Assembly: GCA_021740585.1 (NCBI GenBank)
Contig: JAIOZM010000002.1
Location: 31,989-95,988 of the forward strand
Direction: 5' to 3'
DNA length: 64,000 bases
DNA from: Bacteroidales bacterium
Lineage (GTDB): Bacteria > Bacteroidota > Bacteroidia > Bacteroidales > GCA-2748055
The position numbers and the translations under genes are program-made. A model generated the notes under the pieces. That model saw nothing but the letters and a program-made list of their open reading frames with translations, was not told the origin of the DNA and did not search any database. Position 1 is the stretch's first letter. Each line of letters starts with the position of its first letter. This document shows, in pieces, positions 1-9,367 of this stretch.

Positions 1-1432
1 TGAGGTAAGCCTTCGCACTTAGTCCGTACAAAATATTTTTCAGATCAAAGTCAAGTCCTGTATTAAACTGCGCTGTCCTGTGCATTGGATTAGAATATCC
101 GGCTGATACGAGATCTCCATAAATATTTTGTTGGAACTGTGAGGTTCCCCCAAGGATTTTTCCATCTTCCACATAATTGGTTATGATACCAGGATTAGGA
201 AGAGTAATATCGCTGGTATCAATCAGCATCGGATAATCGTTGGGGCGGATGCGTGCTGCATCAGACCAGAAGTCCCTGCCATCAGCAGGGCTGGGCTCAT
301 GACTTCGGTCAAAAATAGCTACAACATCCACATTCATCTTGATCTGTTCGGTAACCTTGAAATCAACATTGGCTCTAATGTTTAATCGGTCAGACCTGAT
401 ATCTGCACCTTCTCCTACCGTGATCAGGCTACCAGTGGTTCTCCATCCCAGATTCAGATAATAGCTGGCATTCTTATTCCCCCCGGAAAATTCCGTGATC
501 ACATTTGAAAATGGCCGGAAATTCCTTAGGAATGTTTCATCGTAATAATTCTGGTCTGGATAAAGCAAGCTATTCGTACGATCCCGGTATCCCACAAGAG
601 TAGCTGAATCGTACCTGGGAGACAGTCCGTCATTCAATGAAGCCTGATTATACATCCGGGCGTAATCATATGAATTCAGAAAATTCGGATACGAAATTGG
701 GATGTCGAAACCCTGCTCCACTGAAACATTAATCCGTTCTTTAAACCGGTGTCCCCTTTTGGTCGTAATCAGTATAATCCCATTATTAGCCTGAGTGCCA
801 TAGAGCAGCCTGTTACTGGCATCAGCCAGATAGGTTATTTCCTCAACTTCCTGCAGATTTATATTATCAGCATCTCTGGGTATGCCATCAACGACAATAA
901 GACACTGGGATATCCCACGGTTGTCGATATTACCAAACAGTCCGGGTACCCGGGTAGATAAAAAGCCTTCCACACCCTGACGCTGGTCGTATTCAAGGAT
1001 TTCATCACTTTTAAAGGTATATGCAGGTCCCACCAATTGTCTTTTTGACAGGGTCCCAAAGGGAAGTTGAACAACATCCTGCTCAGTCTGCCCGAAGGGC
1101 ATGCCGACCATCTGTAGTATGCTGCTTCCTCCTAGCAAACTGGAAACATTTACAATCATTGATTCATTCCCATCGGATTCAATGAGCAATACATCATTCA
1201 TATCTGTGTTGATAACAAAAGTACCATCCCCCTTTGTACTTGATTTTGCATTATTACTTTCTGAAAATATCCTTGCGTTTTCAATTGCCTGCCCGGATTC
1301 ATCAGTGACGGTTCCTAATACTTCTATGACTTTTTTTTGTGCCAACAGGCTTGTTGAAACCAGACAGAGCATTCCAAAAGTCAGCAATAGTCGAAATAAG
1401 TTGTTTGTCATATTTTTAGTCAATAGGTCCAT
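1..1432 (-). CDS. SusC-like TonB-dependent receptor, 3' end outside window
   Basis: The frame is open from an ATG at 1432 to the left edge (about 477 codons). It is missing from the ORF track only because its stop lies outside. The N-terminus is a signal peptide ending near SLLAQ; a second in-frame ATG at 1411 (MTNNLFRLLL) fits the signal peptide better and may be the true start. A carboxypeptidase-regulatory-like beta domain follows, then a plug domain (QCLIVVDGIPRD, NNGIILITTKRG) and the first barrel strands. It lies 22 bp downstream of the susD gene on the same strand, so it is probably in that operon. The plug is clearly diverged from the SusC at 3257-6352, and the usual VVxGYG segment is absent. 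By family it should be an outer-membrane glycan importer; its substrate is unknown. Confidence 0.88.
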   Translation of the reverse strand, partial: MDLLTKNMTNNLFRLLLTFGMLCLVSTSLLAQKKVIEVLGTVTDESGQAIENARIFSESNNAKSSTKGDGTFVINTDMNDVLLIESDGNESMIVNVSSLLGGSSILQMVGMPFGQTEQDVVQLPFGTLSKRQLVGPAYTFKSDEILEYDQRQGVEGFLSTRVPGLFGNIDNRGISQCLIVVDGIPRDADNINLQEVEEITYLADASNRLLYGTQANNGIILITTKRGHRFKERINVSVEQGFDIPISYPNFLNSYDYARMYNQASLNDGLSPRYDSATLVGYRDRTNSLLYPDQNYYDETFLRNFRPFSNVITEFSGGNKNASYYLNLGWRTTGSLITVGEGADIRSDRLNIRANVDFKVTEQIKMNVDVVAIFDRSHEPSPADGRDFWSDAARIRPNDYPMLIDTSDITLPNPGIITNYVEDGKILGGTSQFQQNIYGDLVSAGYSNPMHRTAQFNTGLDFDLKNILYGLSAKAYL

Positions 1433-1454
1433 ATTTGATAATTATTTTCAGTTT

Positions 1455-3251
1455 TTACCATCCAGGATTCTGATAATATCCTTCATATAACAATACCTCA
1501 TCCCTTTTAAGTGGCATCCAGTAATGCTTCTCAATGAAAACCCTGTCCAGGATCTTAGTCTTTGAAAAGCTGGTATGTTCCTTATTAAAGTCGAGTCCGT
1601 AAAGCGTTTTGTACTCCGGCAGGTGTCCTATATGCCATCTTCTGAGATCATGCCACCTGTGACCCTCAAAGCAAAATTCGATAGATCGTTCCACCCTTAT
1701 TCGCTCAGAAAATGTCTCTTTGTCAGTAGTAAATCTGGAATCCACATCTGGCATCTCGGCTCTGGTACGGACAATATTAACTGCTTCTACGGCTGTCATT
1801 CCTGTTTCACCATTAATAGTTGGCACAGCGGTAGGCCCATATAATTCATTAGCAGCTTCTGCATAGATGAGATATATGTCTGCAAGACGCAGGATAGGAC
1901 ATCTGAACATGAATTTCTGCCAGTCTGCATCCACAGAATTTACGCCATAGGGCCAGAATTTTTTAACCATATAGCCTGTTAGAGAGCCCTGGGCGCCGCG
2001 GTCGAGCCCACCGTTATACAGCTGCAAATAGGCCTTTGGATCGCTAACCGGCAAGGTCTTTACCCATCTGGTACTATCTGTAAGAATGGTTTTATAAAAT
2101 CTTGGATCCCTCCCATCCCAGGGATGTGCCGGATCAAATCCTGCATCTCCTTCGCTTATCGGCAATCCACTTGAATGCATCTCAAACAATTCGATCAGAT
2201 TTTCAGTTGGCGCCTCGCAGTTTTGGACCTGTCCCAAACGGCCTCCCATGAAAAGCCTTCCGGGCCCCTGATTCTTATAACCGGAATAACCTGTCTTTCC
2301 GATCCATTGTACCCTCTGCCAGATAATTTCCGTTCTCCAGGGTACGGTTCCATCAAGAGTATAGAAAATATTATTATAAGTACTTAGGGGCTCTAGAGCA
2401 TAATAGCCTTCGTCGGCCAGTTTCAAAAACTTGTGAGCCGTTTCGACAGTTTGTTCGAGCAGCTCAGTATTATAAACGAATCCGCTCCCTGTTGATTCAT
2501 TATTCATCAGTGGGCTTGCTGCAAACAGTAGGGCTTTTGCTTTAATACCCATGGCACTTCCTAATGTGGCCCGTCCCCGATTTGCTCCTATGGTCTGACC
2601 GCCGGTTTCAGTTTCATCCCAATCCTTGGGCAAGAGCGCGATGGCCTTATCCAGATCTTCAACTATTCTTTCTGTTGACTCATGGTAGGACAACCTTTCG
2701 AGCTTCATGTTATCGCTCGGTTCCAAAACCATATCAATATATGGCATGCCTCCGAAAGCCCTTACAATTTCCCAATGGAAAAAGGCTCTGAAGAAATAAG
2801 CCTGCCCCATAAGAAGATCCCGCTCCTCATCGGTAGCTTCGCTCAGATAATCAATATTTTTCAAACACAGGTTAGCTATTCTGATCCCTTTCCAGGAACC
2901 ACTCCATAGCCCCTCATCTTCATTATCACCGCCCGTAAAGATCGTCTTGCTGTTGGTGTACCATGCCCAGTAATTACCCACATCCCATTGATAGGCGGGC
3001 ATGCCGGAAGCATTTGCAACCACATGGTCTCCATAATTGTATGAACAATTATTAGTCTGATTATTATAAGCCACCACAAGATCATACATCTGGTCTGCAA
3101 AGCCCTGAAAAGTTATATAGGTGCCAAAAACATCTTCCTCTGTGATATCTGAGGCTTCCACCTTGTCCAGGTATTCTTCACATGACCATATGCCCATGAG
3201 CATCAGTCCGGCTATAATTAAAATAATTCGTGAATTCATATCGGTGTTCAT
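1455..3251 (-). CDS. SusD/RagB-family glycan-binding lipoprotein
   Basis: This 598-residue protein is a SusD-type lipoprotein that caps the SusC barrel at the cell surface and binds glycan. The signal peptide ends in a lipobox with Cys24 (GIWSC). Family hallmarks are the TPR-like helical segments with LRLADIYLIYAEAANE and, near the C-terminus, CFEGHRWHDLRRW. The length is normal for the family. It begins 5 bp after the stop of the upstream SusC gene, so the two are surely co-transcribed. An in-frame ATG four codons later is an alternative start and would not alter the lipobox. Ligand specificity cannot be read from sequence, but the divergent sulfatase points to a sulfated polysaccharide. Confidence 0.93.
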   Translation of the reverse strand: MNTDMNSRIILIIAGLMLMGIWSCEEYLDKVEASDITEEDVFGTYITFQGFADQMYDLVVAYNNQTNNCSYNYGDHVVANASGMPAYQWDVGNYWAWYTNSKTIFTGGDNEDEGLWSGSWKGIRIANLCLKNIDYLSEATDEERDLLMGQAYFFRAFFHWEIVRAFGGMPYIDMVLEPSDNMKLERLSYHESTERIVEDLDKAIALLPKDWDETETGGQTIGANRGRATLGSAMGIKAKALLFAASPLMNNESTGSGFVYNTELLEQTVETAHKFLKLADEGYYALEPLSTYNNIFYTLDGTVPWRTEIIWQRVQWIGKTGYSGYKNQGPGRLFMGGRLGQVQNCEAPTENLIELFEMHSSGLPISEGDAGFDPAHPWDGRDPRFYKTILTDSTRWVKTLPVSDPKAYLQLYNGGLDRGAQGSLTGYMVKKFWPYGVNSVDADWQKFMFRCPILRLADIYLIYAEAANELYGPTAVPTINGETGMTAVEAVNIVRTRAEMPDVDSRFTTDKETFSERIRVERSIEFCFEGHRWHDLRRWHIGHLPEYKTLYGLDFNKEHTSFSKTKILDRVFIEKHYWMPLKRDEVLLYEGYYQNPGW

Positions 3252-3256
3252 TAATA

Positions 3257-6200
3257 TTAAAATGTAATATTTACCCCAAAATTGTAACGCTTAAGCATTG
3301 GGTAATTATGCTCATCGTAGGATCCCCCCTCTCTGTCTTCAAGCATCTTCGACCATATGAAGAGATTGTTCCCATTTATGAAAATGCGTAATCTGGATAC
3401 GGCGATACGACTCAGGAATTTTGCATTCAGGTTATAAGCCAGCTCTGCGTTTTTAAGTCTCAGATAGGATGCATTTTTAATATTATAGTATCCCGAGGGT
3501 GAGCCCATGTCGTATCTGAGTACAGGATATGTAGCCGTTTCCCAGGTTTCGGGTGTCCATCCTTCTTCCATGTGGAAAGGTCTGGCCACGGACATACCTC
3601 CAGAGAATGCGGAAAGTGAGATGTTCCTACTTACGTTACGCACTCCATAAAACTGAACCGATGCACTGAAGCCTTTGAATTCAATTCCTGCAGACAAATT
3701 ATAGTTATATTGTGGCCTTGAAGGAAAGGCGTAAGGGACATTATCATAGCTGTTTGTTACACCGTCTGAATTAAAATCAACAATACTATAATCTCCCGGT
3801 ATCCTGAATGTATTACTCTCTCCCAATGTACTGGTATAAATATCGTCCCAGGTATGCATAAAACCTGCTGTTAACTGCGTTGTAGTCTGTCCTATTTGAT
3901 ATCCGGCATCTTTTTGATAATCCAGCATCAGTTCAGGATCCTCCCGGTAAATAACCTCATCAACCACAAAGCCATAGCTACCATTAAACCAGTAGCGCAA
4001 CCCGGAAGAAGAAGCCTGCCGCTTAAACCTCATTTCCACTTCCCATCCATGACTTTTTGTACTTCCCAGGTTAGCTGCGACTGGTGCAGCCCCAAACCAT
4101 GGAGGAATGGTCCTTTGTTCCCCGCTCATGAATATGTCGTCTCGATTCTCCCAAAAAAAATCAAGATCAAAAGAAAGCATATAATCCAGAAAGGAGGTCT
4201 CCATTCCAATGTCTCTTTTTCGGGCCACTTCCCAGTGAATTTCGGGATTGGCTATAATATCCTCCCTGTACATGTCATATGAAGGCTGAAGGTTTGGATA
4301 GCCAAAACTCATCCTGCTATTTGTCAGTTCCCAGCCTCCCACATAGCCCCAACGTGGAATTCCCCTGTCACTTCCAACTTTTCCATCAGAATAGCGAAAC
4401 TTTAATTTGTTGACCGTCTCGGAAATGGCTTCGAAAAACTTTTCGTTGGAAACGATCCATCCCACTGCAAGGGAAGGGAAAAAACCAAATCTGTATTTCG
4501 GCCCGAATTTCTCAGAACCATTATAGGCAGCATTTGCTTCAAAAAAGTAACGTTCATCATAATTATAGGTTACACGACCTACCCAGTCTTCGCGATAGCT
4601 CGGAAAATCCGTGCCACTCGTCCTTTGATCTCTGTTCAGCAGGGCAAGCGCACTTATGTCGTGCAGTCCAAAAGCTCTTCTATAGTTGAGTGAAAACTGG
4701 TAAAAAAGATTTCTGGTGATATTTGAAGAGGCACTTTCTGCAGTTGACACAAAGGGTTTGTCAACAAAATTGAACTGATGTATTTCAACGCCATAGGTCG
4801 CCGGGAAATCATATTCTACAGCAGAAATCGAATCTTCAGCATTCTGTGCACTCAACATAAGTTCGGGTACAATATATTTGTACACGGTTCCTTCGTCTTC
4901 CACATTAACACCATTGGTTCGGTATAAATTATCGTAGGAGAATTTTGCATTTACTGACAAGCCCTTGGTAATGAAATCCAGCTTCTGGTTAAATTTGAAG
5001 TCGGATAACAGCTGTGTCATGTTTTCAGTATTATAGCCCCCCAGATTTAGCGCAGCAACAGGATTGTCATACCGGTCCCATCTGGATGTCTGTCCGAAAA
5101 ATCCATCGGAATATTGCACAGGAAACAAGTCAGGGGGTTGCGAATAAACACCCTTCCAGTATGCGTTAGAACCACCCGCAGGCTCTCTTTTCGAAGAATA
5201 GTATCCAGACACATCTATGCTGAGGCTCGTTGTTTTCGTAAGCTTGAAATCCAGATTGCTCCTGAAATTATACTTGTCATAGGAGTAATTCGGATCATAA
5301 CCCTGGCCATAATCCTTGGTTCCAAGAATATCGCCTTCCGTCAGGTAGGACAAGGAACTGAAATACTTTACAAAATCGGTTCCTCCGGATACGTTCATGT
5401 TGATATTGTGACTCAATGCATAGTCTTCAACCATGTGTTCATGCCAGGCAACATCAGGGAACAGTTCGGGGTCTTCCTGTAAGCGAAATTGTTCCAATAC
5501 CTCCTGAGGCATATACCATCCCCAGCTAGATTCGTTAACATTAATCTCCCTCTCAATTGCATCATTCTTGAGCCTTAAAGCATCATATGAACCCAGTAGA
5601 ACCGGGATCCTGGATACAGTTTTAACCGTAGTATTAGCGCTGATATTCAGCTCTGGTTTTCCTTCCTTACCTCTTTTGCTGGTAACAAGGATTACACCGT
5701 TCGCCCCCTTAACTCCAAACACAGCAGTTGCAGAAGCATCTTTAAGCACAGATATACTCTCCACCTCTCTGGGATCAATATCATTCAATTCTCTTTCCAC
5801 CCCATCCACAAGTATCAGGGGTTGTGCATTATTCCATGTTGTTTGCCCCCGAATAAAAATAGTTGCAGCGTCATTACCCGGTTCTCCTGAGTTTTGTATT
5901 GTAACCACACCAGGAAGCATACCGGTTATCGCATTGCTTAGGTTTGTAACTCCACCTGCCTTTAACAATTCATCTCCTTTAACCTGTGATATAGATCCAA
6001 CAACGCTGGCCTTCTTTATTTGACCGTAACCCATTACAACAACTTCATCAAGCGATGTAACGGTTTCCATCAAAGTAACATTTATTACTGTATTTTCACT
6101 GACTGCTTTGAATACCTCCTGACTTCCTACAAAACTGAATTTTAACCGATCTTGACCGGAAGCTTGAATGCTATAGTTTCCATTCAAATCAGTTACTGTT

Positions 6201-6352
6201 CCCACAGAAGTGCCTTCAACTACAACGGTAACTCCAATCATAGGTAGTCTTTCTTCATTCAAAACAGTGCCTGTTATTTCACGTACCTGAGAAAAAAGCG
6301 GTAAGGAAAGAAATATTAAAACAGCAACCTGAAAGATTCTTTTTGCAGTCAT
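3257..6352 (-). CDS. SusC/RagA-family TonB-dependent outer-membrane receptor
   Basis: This is a full-length (1031 aa) SusC-type transporter. In order it shows a signal peptide (ending LPLFSQ), a carboxypeptidase-regulatory-like domain (about residues 25-100), the linker VVMGYGQIKKAS, a plug with PLILVDGVERELNDIDP and NGVILVTSKRGKEGKP (about 115-240), and a 22-strand-type barrel ending in a C-terminal phenylalanine. Together with the next gene (SusD) it forms the energy-dependent importer for oligosaccharides, driven by TonB-ExbBD encoded elsewhere. It is first in its operon and divergent from the sulfatase. A perfect 15-bp palindrome about 70 bp upstream may be its operator. No ECF sigma/anti-sigma pair, hybrid two-component system or SusR-type regulator is seen in the window. 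Confidence 0.95.
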   Translation of the reverse strand: MTAKRIFQVAVLIFLSLPLFSQVREITGTVLNEERLPMIGVTVVVEGTSVGTVTDLNGNYSIQASGQDRLKFSFVGSQEVFKAVSENTVINVTLMETVTSLDEVVVMGYGQIKKASVVGSISQVKGDELLKAGGVTNLSNAITGMLPGVVTIQNSGEPGNDAATIFIRGQTTWNNAQPLILVDGVERELNDIDPREVESISVLKDASATAVFGVKGANGVILVTSKRGKEGKPELNISANTTVKTVSRIPVLLGSYDALRLKNDAIEREINVNESSWGWYMPQEVLEQFRLQEDPELFPDVAWHEHMVEDYALSHNINMNVSGGTDFVKYFSSLSYLTEGDILGTKDYGQGYDPNYSYDKYNFRSNLDFKLTKTTSLSIDVSGYYSSKREPAGGSNAYWKGVYSQPPDLFPVQYSDGFFGQTSRWDRYDNPVAALNLGGYNTENMTQLLSDFKFNQKLDFITKGLSVNAKFSYDNLYRTNGVNVEDEGTVYKYIVPELMLSAQNAEDSISAVEYDFPATYGVEIHQFNFVDKPFVSTAESASSNITRNLFYQFSLNYRRAFGLHDISALALLNRDQRTSGTDFPSYREDWVGRVTYNYDERYFFEANAAYNGSEKFGPKYRFGFFPSLAVGWIVSNEKFFEAISETVNKLKFRYSDGKVGSDRGIPRWGYVGGWELTNSRMSFGYPNLQPSYDMYREDIIANPEIHWEVARKRDIGMETSFLDYMLSFDLDFFWENRDDIFMSGEQRTIPPWFGAAPVAANLGSTKSHGWEVEMRFKRQASSSGLRYWFNGSYGFVVDEVIYREDPELMLDYQKDAGYQIGQTTTQLTAGFMHTWDDIYTSTLGESNTFRIPGDYSIVDFNSDGVTNSYDNVPYAFPSRPQYNYNLSAGIEFKGFSASVQFYGVRNVSRNISLSAFSGGMSVARPFHMEEGWTPETWETATYPVLRYDMGSPSGYYNIKNASYLRLKNAELAYNLNAKFLSRIAVSRLRIFINGNNLFIWSKMLEDREGGSYDEHNYPMLKRYNFGVNITF

Positions 6353-6422
6353 AATGAATAGCTAGTTTAGTTTAATTTCGAATACTAATTTATATTGAAA
6401 TAAATAATTTTGGTCTAATAAT

Positions 6423-6437
6423 CTCTTAATTTAAGAG
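6423..6437. promoter_or_regulatory. perfect palindrome between susC and sulfatase, candidate operator
   Basis: CTCTTAATTTAAGAG has two perfect 7-bp arms around one central base. It sits in the 234-bp divergent spacer, about 70 bp before the SusC start and about 150 bp before the sulfatase start. It is followed by no T-run, so a terminator is unlikely. A dimeric regulator site is inferred from position and symmetry only. Confidence 0.4.
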
Positions 6438-6554
6438 GTAAATAAATAAAATTTGAAATAAATACAATGGAATATCTCTTGCCGGACAGATGTTTTTTTT
6501 ATCAGTGAAAATCATAATTATGAAATAATTAGTTCGGTATTAATACTAAAAATA

Positions 6555-6562
6555 TAAGTTTG
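6555..6562 (+). promoter_or_regulatory. Bacteroidota -7 box for the sulfatase gene
   Basis: TAAGTTTG matches the TAnnTTTG -7 consensus of the primary sigma factor in this phylum. It lies 24 bp before the sulfatase ATG. A weak TTCG at 6533-6536 is in roughly the right place for a -33 element. The sequence is AT-rich, so chance matches are possible. Confidence 0.45.
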
Positions 6563-6586
6563 TTTTTTAATTAAAACCATTATAAC

Positions 6587-9226
6587 ATGATTACCAAATA
6601 CCTATATAAACAACCACTTGGTATCTTCACAATCTGTTCATTGACTGTAACAATGAATCAAGCAGTTGCTCAAGAGATATCCTTGCCTAACATCATTATA
6701 ATCATAACCGATGATCAGGGATATGCCGATTTAAGTTTTAATGAACACCACCCGGCCGAAGTAAACACTCCAAATATGGATGCCCTGGCATATGAAGGAA
6801 TTTTTTTTTCACAAGCATACATATCTGGTAATGTTTGTTCTCCGACACGTGCAGGACTGCTCACTGGCCGATATCAGCAGAGAGCAGGTGTTTATACTGC
6901 CGGTGAGGGAGGTTCGGGTATCGATCTTAGTATCCCCCTCTTTCCAAAATTTTTGGAATCAAAAGGATATGTAATGGGAGCTTTTGGTAAATGGCACATG
7001 GGATCAACCCCTGAATACAATCCTGTTGCAAGAGGTTTTAATGAATTTTACGGTTTTATGGGCAGGGGCGCGCATGATTATTATGATCTGGACGATTTGG
7101 ATGACCCCTTGTTCAGAGGCCTCGATAAGATAACTGCAGAAGGCTACTTGACCAACTTATTGACCGGTGAAGCAGTTAATTTCATTAAAAATCATAAGGA
7201 TGAGCCCTTCTTCTGTTATCTGGCATACAACGCAGTCCATTCTCCCATGCAGGCGCCTGCAGAAGACATAGCTGATTTTGATACCGGTGATACCACAAGG
7301 AATATACTGATGGCCATGCTCAGACATCTCGACAACGGGGTAGGAGAGGTGGTCAATACACTTAAAGCAGAGGGACTGTGGGAAAATACCTTGTTGTTTT
7401 TTCTTACTGACAATGGTGGAGCCGGAGCAACCCATGCCAATAATTCCCCGCTCAGAGGATTGAAAGGCCAGAATTGGGAAGGTGGTATCAGAACACCCTT
7501 CGTGATTAGCTGGCCGGTGCGCTTCGCGGGCAGCAGAATTGTCGACACCCCTATTATATCCCTCGATATTTTACCCACTGTGCTGGATGCTCTGGATATT
7601 GAGGAACCAACAGATTTACCACTGGATGGAAAAAGTATTCTTCCCGCTCTCACAAATGAAGATACTGCACACCACAAATTTATGTTCTGGTCTGAAGGGG
7701 GCGATAAGGGTACATGGGCAGTACGTTATAAGGATTGGAAACTGGTAGTGGATAAAGACGAATTTCATCTGGCCGACCTGAAGAATGATATTTCTGAAAG
7801 TATCAATCTCATAGATATTTATCCTGATACCGCTGATCAGATGATCAACGCCTATCTTACCTGGCTGAATGAAATGGCCGAGCCCATGCAAGAACCTGGT
7901 AAGGAATGGATCCCTAAAATTGAATCAGGCCAGCTGGTAAGTCTCTACAACAGACTCTATTTCAGGGGAAATGTTCAGAATTTTAATAAAGCAGGCGTAT
8001 ATAATGCAGCAGACCTGACAGAAATTGGTGAAGATAAGGCTCAATCAATCCTGATAGCAGACGGATATGAAGTAAAAGCATACAGTGAAGATGAACAAAA
8101 AGGAACTGAGCTAATTGCAAATATATCCATCCCTTTTTTTAATTATCCGGATTATGGACTTTCTTCTTTCATAATCGCACCAAAAGGTGGCGCAGCCGGA
8201 CAGGATGTAGGAGATGTAACAATATCTGCATCAAATGCTCAAAACTCCATGTTATGGATCCGGGATAATGATTATGACACGTATTGGGAGTCGGCTACGC
8301 AAGGAGACTGGATTCGGTTCGAATTCTGCCAGAAAGTTTCAATAAACGGTATTCATATTGCATTTAAAAGAGGTCATCTAAGAAAATCATATTTTGATGT
8401 AGAAACCTCCTTAGACGGACAAACATGGTACAAGGTTATAAATGGGGGTGAGAGTAGCGGCACGACAGTAAATACGGAGTTTTTTCCATTCCCGCTTACT
8501 ACTGCAAGATACCTTCGGATTGTGGGTTTTGGAAATTATGACAATAACCAGAATCATTATACTGAGGTGAAATTCTCGGTTGTTGACTTCGTATTAGACG
8601 GAATCGTAATTAAAGCAGAAGAATTCACGAATTCATCTCAAATGGATGTCCTTGCAATTGATGACTGTGTTGGTTATTTCGGGATTACAAATGAAGCTTC
8701 TGATGCTACCGTGGAATATAACATAAATGATGTTCCGGAAGGAAACTATCAATTCAAAATTAGAGCCAAACTTATAAATACTGGTGATCTGGATATTCAA
8801 ATTAACAACGCATCGACAGGTAATTTTCCAATAATGGCTAACATGCTTGGAGCTTCCTGGACTGAAATAACTAGATATTTCAAAATTCCTTCAGGTGACA
8901 AGAAATTAAAACTAACCTATAGCGGCAATGGAAGCAAAGGTATAGAGCTGAACTGGTACCAGCTCACGCCCTCAACAAATCTTATGGAAAGAGAGATCAG
9001 ATCTACACAGATTTATCCTAACCCATGTTTGGATAAACTTCATATCGATGCAGAAGAATCCATAAGTAAAATTGAAATATTTGACAAGACAGGCAGGAGA
9101 ATAATACAGCATTTGGATCCAGGAAATTTTGTAACCCTGCCTTTGGAACACCTAATGGATGATGTTTATTTTATAAGAATTCTTCATACGGAGGGCATCG
9201 AAATATTCAAATTTATAAAAATGTAA
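6587..9226 (+). CDS. T9SS-exported S1-family sulfatase with crystallin-like, F5/8 and CBM6-like domains
   Basis: This is an 879-residue modular type I sulfatase. After a signal peptide, residues about 34-420 form the alkaline-phosphatase-fold sulfatase domain with metal ligands in ITDDQG. The maturation motif CSPTR places the formylglycine cysteine at Cys84. Residues about 450-510 (SLYNRLYFRGN, GYEVKAYSEDEQKG) resemble a beta/gamma-crystallin unit. About 530-660 resembles an F5/8 type C (CBM32-like) domain and about 670-790 a CBM6-like module. The last 75 residues (QIYPNPCLDKLHI, ending EIFKFIKM) are a type A T9SS sorting tail. It should remove sulfate from a polysaccharide at the cell surface or outside the cell. 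It is divergent from SusC/SusD. The GldK in this window cannot mature it, because its FGE-like fold lacks the catalytic cysteines; the maturase must lie elsewhere. Confidence 0.92.
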   Translation: MITKYLYKQPLGIFTICSLTVTMNQAVAQEISLPNIIIIITDDQGYADLSFNEHHPAEVNTPNMDALAYEGIFFSQAYISGNVCSPTRAGLLTGRYQQRAGVYTAGEGGSGIDLSIPLFPKFLESKGYVMGAFGKWHMGSTPEYNPVARGFNEFYGFMGRGAHDYYDLDDLDDPLFRGLDKITAEGYLTNLLTGEAVNFIKNHKDEPFFCYLAYNAVHSPMQAPAEDIADFDTGDTTRNILMAMLRHLDNGVGEVVNTLKAEGLWENTLLFFLTDNGGAGATHANNSPLRGLKGQNWEGGIRTPFVISWPVRFAGSRIVDTPIISLDILPTVLDALDIEEPTDLPLDGKSILPALTNEDTAHHKFMFWSEGGDKGTWAVRYKDWKLVVDKDEFHLADLKNDISESINLIDIYPDTADQMINAYLTWLNEMAEPMQEPGKEWIPKIESGQLVSLYNRLYFRGNVQNFNKAGVYNAADLTEIGEDKAQSILIADGYEVKAYSEDEQKGTELIANISIPFFNYPDYGLSSFIIAPKGGAAGQDVGDVTISASNAQNSMLWIRDNDYDTYWESATQGDWIRFEFCQKVSINGIHIAFKRGHLRKSYFDVETSLDGQTWYKVINGGESSGTTVNTEFFPFPLTTARYLRIVGFGNYDNNQNHYTEVKFSVVDFVLDGIVIKAEEFTNSSQMDVLAIDDCVGYFGITNEASDATVEYNINDVPEGNYQFKIRAKLINTGDLDIQINNASTGNFPIMANMLGASWTEITRYFKIPSGDKKLKLTYSGNGSKGIELNWYQLTPSTNLMEREIRSTQIYPNPCLDKLHIDAEESISKIEIFDKTGRRIIQHLDPGNFVTLPLEHLMDDVYFIRILHTEGIEIFKFIKM

Positions 9227-9255
9227 CTTCCCGGTTGATTTGTTGCATGCCCTGA

Positions 9256-9277
9256 ATCTTTTTCACCTGAAAAAGAT
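9256..9277. terminator. hairpin between convergent sulfatase and SPOR genes
   Basis: ATCTTTTTC-acct-GAAAAAGAT is a perfect 9-bp stem with a 4-nt loop, 30 bp after the sulfatase stop and between convergent genes. It is AT-rich and lacks a clean T-tract, so it is only a likely transcription stop. Confidence 0.4.
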
Positions 9278-9367
9278 GACTTTACACAATCTTTCAATTC
9301 TGCTCCGCAATTATGTTTGTATTATAATGTATCGCGATAAATTAATAAATTCAGGGTATTAAGCTAA

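Noticed and set aside
1-1432. Possible pseudogene, because the ORF track lists no long minus-strand ORF here
   Set aside because: Manual translation from 1432 is open to the left edge with intact signal peptide and plug; the ORF is unlisted only because its stop is outside the window.
5568-6023. 151-aa plus-strand ORF inside susC
   Set aside because: Antisense shadow over the conserved SusC plug domain; no start signal or recognisable domain.
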